In this document: positions 1-7,338 of the stretch, piece after piece
Layout of the letters: every line of letters begins with the position of its first letter
Numbering within the stretch: position 1 is the stretch's first letter
NCBI RefSeq assembly: GCF_014190775.1
Contig: NZ_JACHVP010000004.1
Span: 372,001 to 436,000 of the forward strand
DNA: 64,000 nucleotides
Reading direction: 5' to 3'
Origin: Leifsonia aquatica
Lineage (GTDB): Bacteria > Actinomycetota > Actinomycetes > Actinomycetales > Microbacteriaceae
Translations under genes and position numbers: made by a program
The notes under the pieces: model-generated
What the model was told of the DNA's origin: nothing
The model's database searches: none
Seen by the model: only the letters and a program-made list of their open reading frames with translations

Positions 1-1442
1 GTGAGGCCGGCGATGAAGGCCGAGAGCGTGTCGGCCCGGGAGTCGATGCGCCAGTCGTTGGTGGCGCGCACCCCCTCGACGTAGGTGGTGATGGCGAGGT
101 TGAACCAGGAGAAGCCGATGATGTCGTCGTTCTCGGGCCGCCCGAGCGCCTCGAAGAACGAGGTCACCCATTGCGGTTTGCCGCCGCCCGTCTCGGACGC
201 GCCGACCTCCGCCAGGATGATGGGCTTCTTCGTGATCGATCGCAGCTTGTCCAGGCTGGGCTTGAACGTGTAGTCGAAGCTGAAGTCGTTGTCGGACTTG
301 TACGGCGGACGCAGGTAGCCCGAGAGGCCGACCCAGTCGACGTAGTCGTCGCCGGGGTACAGGCCCTCGAGGTAGCCGTCGACCTTGTGGGTGGCGGGGA
401 GGTTGTTCACGATGTTCGGCGCCCACACCCAGATCACGAGGTTGTTGGCCCCCTCCTGCTGGAAGATGTCGTGGACGTGCCGCCACATCTTCACGTAGTC
501 GCCCGCACTGTTGCCGTTGATCGACTTGCCCTGACCGTCGGTCTCGGACCACGGGTACCAGATGCCGTTCATCTCGTGGTCGAGGCGGATGGCGAGGGGG
601 AGGCCGGTCGCGACGATGTCCTTCGCGTACTGGTGCAGGTAGGCGTCGAAGTCGCCGCCGATGATCTTCGGCAGGGAGTACTCCGGCGCCACGTTGGAGT
701 CGTTGCCCGCGTTGATCGGGCGCGACTCCCACGTCATCATCGGCATGCGGCCCTGCGCCCAGGCACGGGTGACCGCGTTGGCGCGGAACGTCTCGTCCCA
801 GCCGCTGAAGTAGCCGACGAGGTTGGGCGCGACGCCGACCTTGGCGCTGGTGGCGTCGAAGGTCGCCCAGTTGAACGGAGCCTGCTCGGTGTACATGCCG
901 TAGTACCGGCTGGTCGGGGCGACGAGGTCGGCACGGGCCGGAGCCGTGATGGGGGTGGTGGTGCCGCCTCCCGAACCGGACGAGCCGGAACCCGAGCCGG
1001 ACGCGCTGCTCCCCGAGCTCTTCGACCCGGCGGACGCCTTCGCGTTGGCCGCGGCGAGCTGCGCCTTGACGCTGTTGAGCTGGTTCTGGGCGGCCGTCGC
1101 CTTCTGCTGGGCGGCGGCGAGCTGCTTGGCCGTCGACGCCTGGGCGGCGAGCGCCTGCTTCTCCATCGCCGTCATTTTTCCCTTCTGGGAGGCGATGGTC
1201 TGCGTCGCGCGCTGGAGGTTGCGGCGCAGTTCGGTGTTCTGGGCCGCGTAGGGGGTGATCGCCTCCGTCGCGTCGGCCACGGCCTGACGGAGCGGGGCGC
1301 CGGTGGGAGAGGCCCAGACGAAGGCGGAGATGCCGACGAGGGTCCCGGTGAGGAGGATGGCCGCCGCGGCGGTCGCCTGGGCGCGCGAGCGGGACTGGGA
1401 CCACCAGGCCGCGGTCTTGGTGGAGATCGAGGGGCTAGACAA
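1..1442 (-). CDS. Membrane-anchored GH26-family glycoside hydrolase (3' end outside window)
   Basis: This is probably a secreted endo-acting beta-mannanase-type enzyme tethered to the outer face of the membrane. From a TTG at 1442 the frame stays open to the window edge (480 codons seen). Residues about 22-45 form one membrane segment, about 60-135 an Ala/Gln/Lys-rich coiled coil, about 137-160 a Ser/Gly linker, and the rest a GH26-like barrel. The acid/base motif DHEMNG has its Glu at residue 290. The nucleophile motif ILAEVG has Glu at 412, a family-like spacing. The TTG start overlaps the stop of the upstream glycosyltransferase by 8 nt, so the two are translationally coupled. GTG or ATG starts further in would remove the membrane segment. 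Family assignment is firm; substrate (mannan or a related polymer made by the partner) is inferred. Confidence 0.85.
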   Translation of the reverse strand, partial: MSSPSISTKTAAWWSQSRSRAQATAAAAILLTGTLVGISAFVWASPTGAPLRQAVADATEAITPYAAQNTELRRNLQRATQTIASQKGKMTAMEKQALAAQASTAKQLAAAQQKATAAQNQLNSVKAQLAAANAKASAGSKSSGSSASGSGSGSSGSGGGTTTPITAPARADLVAPTSRYYGMYTEQAPFNWATFDATSAKVGVAPNLVGYFSGWDETFRANAVTRAWAQGRMPMMTWESRPINAGNDSNVAPEYSLPKIIGGDFDAYLHQYAKDIVATGLPLAIRLDHEMNGIWYPWSETDGQGKSINGNSAGDYVKMWRHVHDIFQQEGANNLVIWVWAPNIVNNLPATHKVDGYLEGLYPGDDYVDWVGLSGYLRPPYKSDNDFSFDYTFKPSLDKLRSITKKPIILAEVGASETGGGKPQWVTSFFEALGRPENDDIIGFSWFNLAITTYVEGVRATNDWRIDSRADTLSAFIAGL

Positions 1443-3066
1443 GGAACAGAGCCTCCAGGGTCAGGATCGCGATGCCGATCAGGTACGGGATGGCGGCGAG
1501 CGGGTTGAGGCGGCGCCGCTTCGAGGTCTTCTTCGCGGAGGTGGCCGTGGCGGCCTTCGCCGCCTTGGCCTCCGCACGGGTGGCGGTGCCGGCCGGGACG
1601 ACGACGGGACGTGCCGCGACCGCGGTGACGCTGCCCGTCGCGGGGCGGCTGGCAGTCTGCAGTGCCGTGGCGGTCGTCACGCCGCCGACCGCATCCGGGA
1701 GCGCGGGACCGGACGGAGTCTCGGACGAGGGCGCGTTGTCGAGCGCGGCGATCTCGTCGTCGGAACTGATCTCCGCCGGACCGCCGGCGTAGGCGCCGGC
1801 GCGGGTGCCCCAGCCGCTGGCGTGCGCCATGCGGAAGAACCCGATGAGCCGGATCGGCATGAGGAAGAACGTCGAGACGATGATGAAGATCGGCAGGCGG
1901 AAGAAGTCGCTCGGCTTCTCGGAGAGGTGCCGGATCTGGCGGATCGACATGCTGATCACCGACGAGGCGACCATCAGCGCGACCACGGTCAGGACGCCCG
2001 CCTGGACGCCGTACTCGTGCAGGAAGCCCGCGTAGAAGTTGTAGCCCTGGCCGGTGATCGACCGGTAGACCCAGCCGCCGAGCACGCCGGCGAGCACGAA
2101 CGGCAGGATGATGTCCATCACGAAGAAGAACGCCAGCAGGGGCGCGTGCCCGAGCATCCACGGCAGCATCCGGAGCGTGTTGTACTGGCTGCCGCGCGCC
2201 CAGCGGAGCTGCTGCTTGAAGAGCTTCTTCACCTTCAGCGGGGCGTCCGTGTAGCAGAGGCTGGTGTGCTGGTAGACGGTGCGGTAGCCCTCTTTGAGCG
2301 TGAGGTTCGTGAGCGTGCGGTCGTCGGAGACCTCGAGGAACACGCCGAGGAACTTCTCGGTCATGAACTTGTCCATGACGCGCATCAGGATCGACCGGCG
2401 GAAGGCGATCGTGCGGCCCGGAAGGCAGCCGATCTGCCCGACGACGCTCTGGGCGGGCATCGAGTAGAGCGCCCGCGAGTTCTCGAGCCAGTCGGCCCAG
2501 CGGGTGATCCAGCTGCGCTCCGGCTCGAGGATGCGCTGCTTGGTGGTCACGCCGCCGACGCGGTCGTCGGCGAACGGCTTGACCAGCTCGCTGAGCGTGT
2601 CCTGCGTCCACACGGTGTCGGAGTCGACCAGGACCGTGATCTCGCCGGTGGACATCCGGGTGCCGATCATGACCGCGTTGCGCTTGCCGGGAATCGGCGT
2701 GTGCACCCAGCGGACGAGCGGGGCGAACTCCTCGCACACCTCGGCGAGGTCGGGGTTGGGGGCACCGTTGATGACGACGATGATCTCGCCGGGGCGCTGC
2801 TCGACCATGCGGCCGAGCACGTCGCGGAACAGGTCGAGCGGCTCGTCGACGACCGGAACGACCACGCTCGTGGTGCCGTGGAACTCGCCGGTGTACGGCC
2901 GGTAGCGGCGGGACATCAGGACCTTGACGATCCAGATGACCCAGATGAGGGCGGAGTAGACGGCGAAGAGATAGATCTCCGGATGGCCGCCCAGCATGTG
3001 CCGGATCTGCAGCAGGAAGATGAACACGAGCGGACCTCTCACGGGGGGAATGGGGTTGGCATCCAC
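1435..3066 (-). CDS. Processive family 2 glycosyltransferase, hyaluronan/cellulose synthase-like
   Basis: A 543-residue membrane glycosyltransferase that likely polymerises and exports a polysaccharide from a nucleotide-sugar donor. An N-terminal hydrophobic stretch (about 30-50) precedes the GT-A domain. The domain shows DSD at 148-150 (metal/UDP binding), SDD at 247-249 (catalytic base region) and QQLRW at 285-289, the Q/RxxRW signature of processive GT2 enzymes. Several membrane helices follow (about 305-420), then a Ser/Thr/Ala/Lys-rich tail with a final hydrophobic segment. The GTG at 3066 is the longest reasonable start; no strong ribosome site is visible before it. The next gene is a GH26 hydrolase overlapping its stop, which suggests a synthase plus trimming-hydrolase pair. 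The product polymer is not determinable from sequence alone. Confidence 0.88.
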   Translation of the reverse strand: MDANPIPPVRGPLVFIFLLQIRHMLGGHPEIYLFAVYSALIWVIWIVKVLMSRRYRPYTGEFHGTTSVVVPVVDEPLDLFRDVLGRMVEQRPGEIIVVINGAPNPDLAEVCEEFAPLVRWVHTPIPGKRNAVMIGTRMSTGEITVLVDSDTVWTQDTLSELVKPFADDRVGGVTTKQRILEPERSWITRWADWLENSRALYSMPAQSVVGQIGCLPGRTIAFRRSILMRVMDKFMTEKFLGVFLEVSDDRTLTNLTLKEGYRTVYQHTSLCYTDAPLKVKKLFKQQLRWARGSQYNTLRMLPWMLGHAPLLAFFFVMDIILPFVLAGVLGGWVYRSITGQGYNFYAGFLHEYGVQAGVLTVVALMVASSVISMSIRQIRHLSEKPSDFFRLPIFIIVSTFFLMPIRLIGFFRMAHASGWGTRAGAYAGGPAEISSDDEIAALDNAPSSETPSGPALPDAVGGVTTATALQTASRPATGSVTAVAARPVVVPAGTATRAEAKAAKAATATSAKKTSKRRRLNPLAAIPYLIGIAILTLEALFLV

Positions 3067-3405
3067 GACGGCGGGGATCTGGTCTGTTCGGGTGGCTCAA
3101 GTTGTATTGGTTCTCAGGCATGGCCCGCAAGTAGGGGTGGACAGGGCGGGTCGGCGCGTCGGACGACCCCCTCCACGACCCCTGTCCGCAGACACGCGGA
3201 CAGCACTTCTCGGGCGTGTCGACCTGGCGCATCCCGGGCGCGGCGGTAGAAGAAGGCCTGATCGGATGCTGAAATCCCGAGAAGATTCCGACAACTGACG
3301 GCCACTCGGGTTTTGTACCCCATACTCCTCTTCGTGTACCCCGCAAAGTCCTCCGGCGATACGGGCCCGAATGTGACGAATTGTTACGTGCGCGTCATAT
3401 TGCGT
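3067..3405. other. 339-nt intergenic leader region upstream of the GT2 gene
   Basis: No convincing gene is present. On the minus strand it is the untranslated and promoter region of the glycosyltransferase operon. It holds two TGTACCCC direct repeats (3314-3321 and 3335-3342) 21 bp apart, and an AT-richer patch near 3370-3400. No known riboswitch was recognised. Confidence 0.6.
3314..3342. promoter_or_regulatory. Twin TGTACCCC direct repeats, two helical turns apart
   Basis: Identical 8-mers at 3314-3321 and 3335-3342, a 21-bp period. This places both on the same DNA face, as expected for a dimeric activator. They lie about 250-275 bp upstream of the GT2 start. The function is inferred from spacing only. 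Confidence 0.3.
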
Positions 3406-3771
3406 TCACACCGGCGACGCGGGATCGGTCGGGAGTACGGGTCCGAGGGAGGGCGTCCCGGCCCCTTCTCCCTCCCCTTTGAGCTCGACGATGATCGTGC
3501 GGGTGGGGGTCTCGCCGATGTTGCTTCCGGCGTGCGATTGCTCGGGGATCCACACGGCGACCCCCTCGGGCAGCTCCACCTCCGCGCTCTGATCGCCGGA
3601 CTCGAGCCGTCGGCGGAATGCGGTCAGCGTGACCATCACGGAGTCGGGATGGTGGTGCACGGTGGTGCTCTCGCCGGGCTCGTCGGAGTACGCGAGCACG
3701 CGCACGCGCTCGTTCTCCCAGAGCACCCGGTAGTGATCGGGGTTGCTGACCGTCGGGTCGTCGTCGACCAT
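3406..3771 (-). CDS. Small cupin-fold protein
   Basis: A 121-residue single-domain protein with cupin features: a conserved HHH cluster (VHHHPDSV, about residues 38-45) and a second strand motif with Glu/His (PEQSHAG). It is short for an enzyme, and such cupins are often called cytoplasmic stress or sensor proteins; no substrate can be assigned. The ATG at 3771 sits 6 nt after a TAGCCT -10 box (3778-3783, minus strand), so it is probably leaderless. It is divergent from the PCD-VOC fusion gene, whose own -10 box lies only about 25 bp away. The last 25 residues are Gly/Pro-rich and probably disordered. Confidence 0.75.
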   Translation of the reverse strand: MVDDDPTVSNPDHYRVLWENERVRVLAYSDEPGESTTVHHHPDSVMVTLTAFRRRLESGDQSAEVELPEGVAVWIPEQSHAGSNIGETPTRTIIVELKGEGEGAGTPSLGPVLPTDPASPV

Positions 3772-3777
3772 GAGCGC

Positions 3778-3811
3778 AGGCTACTGCTCCTGCGCACCCC
3801 GGGGCTATGCT
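3778..3811. promoter_or_regulatory. Divergent leaderless promoters
   Basis: The minus-strand -10 box TAGCCT (3778-3783) is 6 nt from the cupin ATG. The plus-strand -10 box TATGCT (3806-3811) is 7 nt from the GTG at 3819. Both distances fit transcription starting at the first base of the start codon. Confidence 0.5.
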
Positions 3812-3818
3812 GTGGCCC

Positions 3819-4490
3819 GTGGGCACGGACGACCGCATCTCCCCCCGTCGCTTCCACGACGCCGACGGCGTCGAGGACTGGTCGGTGCTGTACGACGGAG
3901 CCGTCGCGCGATACGCCACCGGGACCTTCGAACGCGGTGCGGCCCTCGTCGCCGAGATCGCGCGGCTGGCCGAGGAGGCCGGCCACCATCCCGACCTCGA
4001 CCTGCGCTACGGCAGCCTCGTCGTGCGCCTCGTCAGCCACGACGTGGGAGACATCAGCGCGCGCGACCAAGCGCTCGCCGCACGCATCTCGCGGGCTGCG
4101 CGCGAGCTCGGGATCGAGTCCGCCGCCACCCGCGCTCAGACCGTGCAGATCAGCATCCACGCGCTCGACATCCCCACCGTGCTCGCCTTCTGGCAGGCCG
4201 CCCTCGCCTACGACCGGGTGGGCGACGCGGACCTCGTCGACCCGCTGGGCCGCGGCCCCGCCGTCGCGTTCCAGCCGCTCGACCACCCGATGACGCACCG
4301 CAACCGCATCCACATCGACATCTCCCTGCCGCGTGCCGAGGCCGTGGAGCGGGTGGATGCGGTGCTCGCCGCCGGTGGCCGGCTCACCGAGCACACCCGC
4401 GAGCCGCACTGGTGGTCGCTGGCCGACCCCGAGGGCAACGTGGCGGACATCGCCGCGTGGCGCGACGACTCCGAGGAGGGGGATCTGTGA
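3819..4490 (+). CDS. Pterin-4a-carbinolamine dehydratase domain fused to glyoxalase-like (VOC) domain
   Basis: A two-domain protein of about 223 residues. Residues about 10-100 look like a PCD/DCoH domain, with the EEAGHHPDLDLRYGSLVVRLVSH-type active-site region (paired His and a conserved Asp). Residues about 105-220 are a VOC/glyoxalase half with HIDISLPRAEAVERV and the closing DPEGNVADI motif. PCD recycles tetrahydrobiopterin or serves as a dimerisation cofactor; the fused VOC domain suggests an altered small-molecule role. The GTG at 3819 is chosen over the ATG at 3807 because a TATGCT -10 box overlaps that ATG and sits 7 nt before the GTG. The stop overlaps the next gene's ATG. Confidence 0.78.
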   Translation: MGTDDRISPRRFHDADGVEDWSVLYDGAVARYATGTFERGAALVAEIARLAEEAGHHPDLDLRYGSLVVRLVSHDVGDISARDQALAARISRAARELGIESAATRAQTVQISIHALDIPTVLAFWQAALAYDRVGDADLVDPLGRGPAVAFQPLDHPMTHRNRIHIDISLPRAEAVERVDAVLAAGGRLTEHTREPHWWSLADPEGNVADIAAWRDDSEEGDL

Positions 4491-5020
4491 TGTCGACGAC
4501 ACGGACGAAGGCGCGCGTGCGCGCGCGAGCCGGTGCAGCCGCGGGACTCACGGTCGCCGTACTGCTGTTGCTGACCGGCTGCGACCTGTTCGCACCGCAG
4601 GACACCATCGACATCCACGAGACGAGCGACGGCGTGAGCGGCACCGTCGGCGACGTCTTCGTAGCCAACGCCGTGCTCCTCACGGCCCCCGACGGAGACG
4701 GCCCCGCGGGGCTGGTCGCCAGCCTCGTGAACCAGGGCACCTCGTCGCGCGACGTGAGCGTGCACACCACTGCCGGCAGCGAATCCGTCGCGCTGGAGCC
4801 GTCCGGCGTCGTGCAGCTCGGCGTGCCGGAGGGCGAGACCGTCGAGTTCGACGGGCTCGACGCGAAGCCAGGATCGCTGACGGACGTGACCTTCGAGACC
4901 GGCGCGGAGACGCTGACGCTGCAGGTGCCCGTGCTCGACGGCGCCCTGCCGCAGTACCGCGACCTGGTGCCGACGGCGCCGCCGCTCCCGACGCCCACTC
5001 CGACCTCCACGTCGAAGTAA
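4490..5020 (+). CDS. Secreted lipoprotein of unknown function
   Basis: A 176-residue lipoprotein: Arg-rich n-region, hydrophobic core, then LLTGC as lipobox (Cys about residue 29). The rest is beta-rich, with repeated VSGTVGDVF / LVASLVNQGTSSRDVSV / GLDAKPGSLTDVTF strands that read like an Ig or CopC-like beta sandwich, and ends in a Pro/Thr-rich tail. The ATG at 4490 overlaps the preceding stop (TGATG) and has a strong GAGGAGG site. No metal ligands or catalytic residues were recognised. It is co-transcribed with the PCD-VOC fusion. Confidence 0.75.
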   Translation: MSTTRTKARVRARAGAAAGLTVAVLLLLTGCDLFAPQDTIDIHETSDGVSGTVGDVFVANAVLLTAPDGDGPAGLVASLVNQGTSSRDVSVHTTAGSESVALEPSGVVQLGVPEGETVEFDGLDAKPGSLTDVTFETGAETLTLQVPVLDGALPQYRDLVPTAPPLPTPTPTSTSK

Positions 5021-5054
5021 CGGATCGCAACGCTCGCGGAATACTCCCGGAGTT

Positions 5055-5068
5055 GATGTGTTTACATC
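5055..5068. promoter_or_regulatory. Inverted repeat GATGT-N4-ACATC upstream of nitroreductase
   Basis: A perfect 5-bp inverted repeat with 4-nt spacer, 60 nt before the nitroreductase start, next to the AT-rich CGATATAG. It is a plausible operator for a redox-sensing MarR/HxlR regulator, by position and symmetry only. Confidence 0.35.
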
Positions 5069-5127
5069 GATATAGCCGGGCAATGGAGCCTCGAGGCCAT
5101 CCATCCACACTTCGAGGAGATCCACCC

Positions 5128-5718
5128 ATGTCGCTCACCGACGTCGCGCCCCGCACCGCCGAGACCGCCGCGCCCCTGCTCCCCGCGCTCGCCGAGCGCT
5201 GGAGCCCGCGCGCGTTCGACACCGCCGCCGTCATCGACGAGACCAAACTGACCGCCGCCCTCGAGGCCGCGCGCTGGTCGCCGTCGGCCAACAACTCCCA
5301 GCCCTGGCGCTTCATCGTCGCCCGCCGCGGCACCCCCGAGTTCGACAGCATCGCCGCCAACCTGATGGGCTTCAACCAGGCGTGGGCCGGCGCCGCCAGC
5401 GTGCTGATCGTCGCCGTGGCCGAGGTCGTCGACGCCGAGGGCGCCGAGCGCCGCTGGGCCACCTACGACGTCGGCCAGGCGGTCGCGCACCTCACCATCC
5501 AGGCCCACCACGACGGCCTGCACACCCACCAGATGGGCGGCTTCCAGGCCGACGGCCTGCGTGAGGCGTTCGGCCTCGAGGAGCGCTTCGTGCCCGTCTC
5601 GGTGACCGCCCTCGGCATCGTCGGCGACGCCGACGCGCTGCCCGAGCCGCTGCGCGAGCGCGAGGTCGCCCCGCGCGTGCGCCGCCCCCTCGACGAGGTC
5701 GTCATCGTCCGCGCCTGA
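5128..5718 (+). CDS. Nitroreductase-family FMN oxidoreductase
   Basis: A 196-residue NAD(P)H:flavin-type nitroreductase. The N-terminal RWSPRAFD is followed by ALEAARWSPSANNSQPWRF, the classic FMN-binding SPSxxNxQPWRF motif (residues about 45-63). The central YDVGQAVAHLTIQAH dimer helix and the C-terminal ALGIVG strand with closing Arg-rich loop are also present. Likely substrates are nitroaromatics, quinones or other electrophiles. The ATG at 5128 follows an AGGAGA site. It has its own promoter region with an inverted repeat (5055-5068) and is followed by two hairpins (5728-5795). Confidence 0.9.
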   Translation: MSLTDVAPRTAETAAPLLPALAERWSPRAFDTAAVIDETKLTAALEAARWSPSANNSQPWRFIVARRGTPEFDSIAANLMGFNQAWAGAASVLIVAVAEVVDAEGAERRWATYDVGQAVAHLTIQAHHDGLHTHQMGGFQADGLREAFGLEERFVPVSVTALGIVGDADALPEPLREREVAPRVRRPLDEVVIVRA

Positions 5719-5727
5719 CGCGCGCGC

Positions 5728-5795
5728 CGGCGGGCCACTGCCCGCCGCCGAAGTTCACGAAAGGGCCCCCATTCCGTGCGGAATGAGGGCCCTTT
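5728..5795 (+). terminator. Tandem hairpins with T-run: intrinsic terminator
   Basis: The first hairpin is CGGCGGGC (5728-5735) with GCCCGCCG (5740-5747). The second, stronger one runs 5760-5795, pairing AAAGGGCCC with GGGCCCTTT through an inner ATTCCG/CGGAAT stem and a 2-nt loop. The terminal TTT supports termination of the nitroreductase transcript. Confidence 0.8.
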
Positions 5796-5923
5796 CTCGC
5801 ACCTCGTGGGAGTGGAGGGCGCTACTGGACTTTGCAGCGGCGCTACTCGACTGGCCACCGGAAGTACGCTCCCCCCGCCTGGGTCTGATAGTTCTGTCAC
5901 AAGACTCGACGAAGGAGTGAGTG

Positions 5924-6202
5924 ATGGAATCCCCACGACTGCAACCGAAGCGCGTTCTCGGCTGGGGCGTCGCGCTGACGATCGCCGGGTCGGTGCTGAC
6001 GATCTTCATCCCCGACATCGCGTGGTTCTTCACGAGCGCGACAACCGCGGCAACAGGGGTCGATCAGGGGATCCTCACCCTCCTGGACCTCGTCTCCCGC
6101 ATCGTCGGCGGTGTCGTGACGCCGCTTGGAGTCGTGCTGATCGGTGCCGCCGTCGTCATGACCTATCTGCGCGGCCTCCTGCAGCCCCGCCAGCCCGAGT
6201 GA
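5924..6202 (+). CDS. Small two-helix membrane protein
   Basis: A 92-residue protein with two predicted membrane helices (about residues 12-35 and 60-82) joined by a loop rich in Thr/Ala. The N-terminus is basic (LQPKR) and the C-terminus ends shortly after the second helix. The ATG at 5924 is preferred over the GTG at 5921 because AAGGAG lies 6 nt before it. No family is recognised. It is flanked by a terminator upstream and a convergent dehydrogenase downstream, so it is a single-gene unit. Confidence 0.7.
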   Translation: MESPRLQPKRVLGWGVALTIAGSVLTIFIPDIAWFFTSATTAATGVDQGILTLLDLVSRIVGGVVTPLGVVLIGAAVVMTYLRGLLQPRQPE

Positions 6203-6239
6203 GGTTCACGAAAGCGGCGCGACGCGGCGGAGCAGGCGG

Positions 6240-7289
6240 CTACGGGCGCACGAGCGTCTTGATGGCGCGGCGCTCGTCCATGGCGGCATACGCCTCGGCG
6301 ATCTCGCTCAGCGGCAGCTCGAGGTCGAAGACCTTGCCGGGCTGGATGGCGCCCGACCAGACGTCCTGCAGCAGTTCCTCGACGTAGTTGCGCACAGGGG
6401 CGACGCCGCCGTTGACGCCGATGTTGCCGTTGAAGAGGGGGCGGACCGGGAGCTCGGGGCCGCCGTTGGGCACGCCGACGTAGCCGACCATGCCGCCGGG
6501 ACGGGCCGAGCGGATGGCCTGGTCCATGGACTCCTTGGTGCCGACGGCCTCCAGGACGCAGTCCGCGCCGATGCCGTCGAGCAGGGCCTTCACGGCCACG
6601 ACGCCCTCGTCGCCGCGCTCGGCGATGATGTCGGTCGCTCCGAACTCCCGGGCGAGCGCCTGCCGGGACTCGTGCCGCGACATCGCGACGATGCGGGAGG
6701 CACCGAGGCGCGCGGAGGCGAGGACGGCGCACAGACCGACCGCCCCATCGCCGACCACAACGACGGTGCTGCCCTCGGTCACGCCCGCGGACACGGCGGC
6801 GTGGTGACCGGTGCCCATGACGTCCGAGAGGGTCAGGAGGCTCGGGATGAGCTCCTCGGCGGGGAACGAGGGGGTCGCGACGAGGGTGCCGTCGGCGTGC
6901 GGCACGCGCACCCGCTCGCCCTGGCCGCCGTCGGCGAACCCGCCGACCTGATCGTTGCCGCCCCACCAGCCGCCGTGCAGGCACGACGTGCTCACGCCGT
7001 TGCGGCAGTTGATGCAGGTCATGTCGCAGTCGTAGAACGGCGCGATGACGAAGTCGCCGGGCTTGATCGTGTGCACGTCGGGACCGACGGCCTCCACGAC
7101 GCCGACGAACTCGTGGCCGATGCGGCGGGGCTTCGGGGTCGGGGTGACGCCGCGGTAGCCCCAGAGATCGGAGCCGCAGACGCAGGCCGCGACGACCCGG
7201 ACGATGGCGTCTCCGCCGGTGGACAGGACAGGATCGGGGACCTCTTCGAGACGGATGTCTCGCTCCCCGTGCAGGACGGTTGCACGCAT
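6240..7289 (-). CDS. Zinc-dependent alcohol dehydrogenase (MDR family)
   Basis: A 349-residue medium-chain dehydrogenase. The catalytic zinc region has CVCGSDLWGYRG (Cys about 38) and GHEFVGVVE (His about 59, Glu about 60). A structural zinc lobe with four Cys (CDMTCINCRNGVSTSC) follows at about 87-102. The Rossmann fold carries VVVVGDGAVGL (about 173-183), the GxGxxG nucleotide motif. It oxidises an alcohol or reduces an aldehyde with NAD(P); the substrate is unknown. The ATG at 7289 is used. It stands alone, convergent with the small membrane protein gene. It resembles the Zn-dependent alcohol/sorbitol dehydrogenases of actinobacteria more than the quinone oxidoreductases. Confidence 0.88.
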   Translation of the reverse strand: MRATVLHGERDIRLEEVPDPVLSTGGDAIVRVVAACVCGSDLWGYRGVTPTPKPRRIGHEFVGVVEAVGPDVHTIKPGDFVIAPFYDCDMTCINCRNGVSTSCLHGGWWGGNDQVGGFADGGQGERVRVPHADGTLVATPSFPAEELIPSLLTLSDVMGTGHHAAVSAGVTEGSTVVVVGDGAVGLCAVLASARLGASRIVAMSRHESRQALAREFGATDIIAERGDEGVVAVKALLDGIGADCVLEAVGTKESMDQAIRSARPGGMVGYVGVPNGGPELPVRPLFNGNIGVNGGVAPVRNYVEELLQDVWSGAIQPGKVFDLELPLSEIAEAYAAMDERRAIKTLVRP

Positions 7290-7338
7290 GGTGCGAGCCT
7301 ACGCCCGGCTCCCTTGCCCCTGCCTGTCAGCGCCCGCG

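Noticed and set aside
1303-3249. Long plus-strand open frame (648 codons) opposite the glycosyltransferase
   Set aside because: It is an antisense shadow in GC-rich DNA: Arg/Gly/Asp/Glu/His-rich composition without recognisable domains, while the minus-strand gene has clear GT2 motifs.
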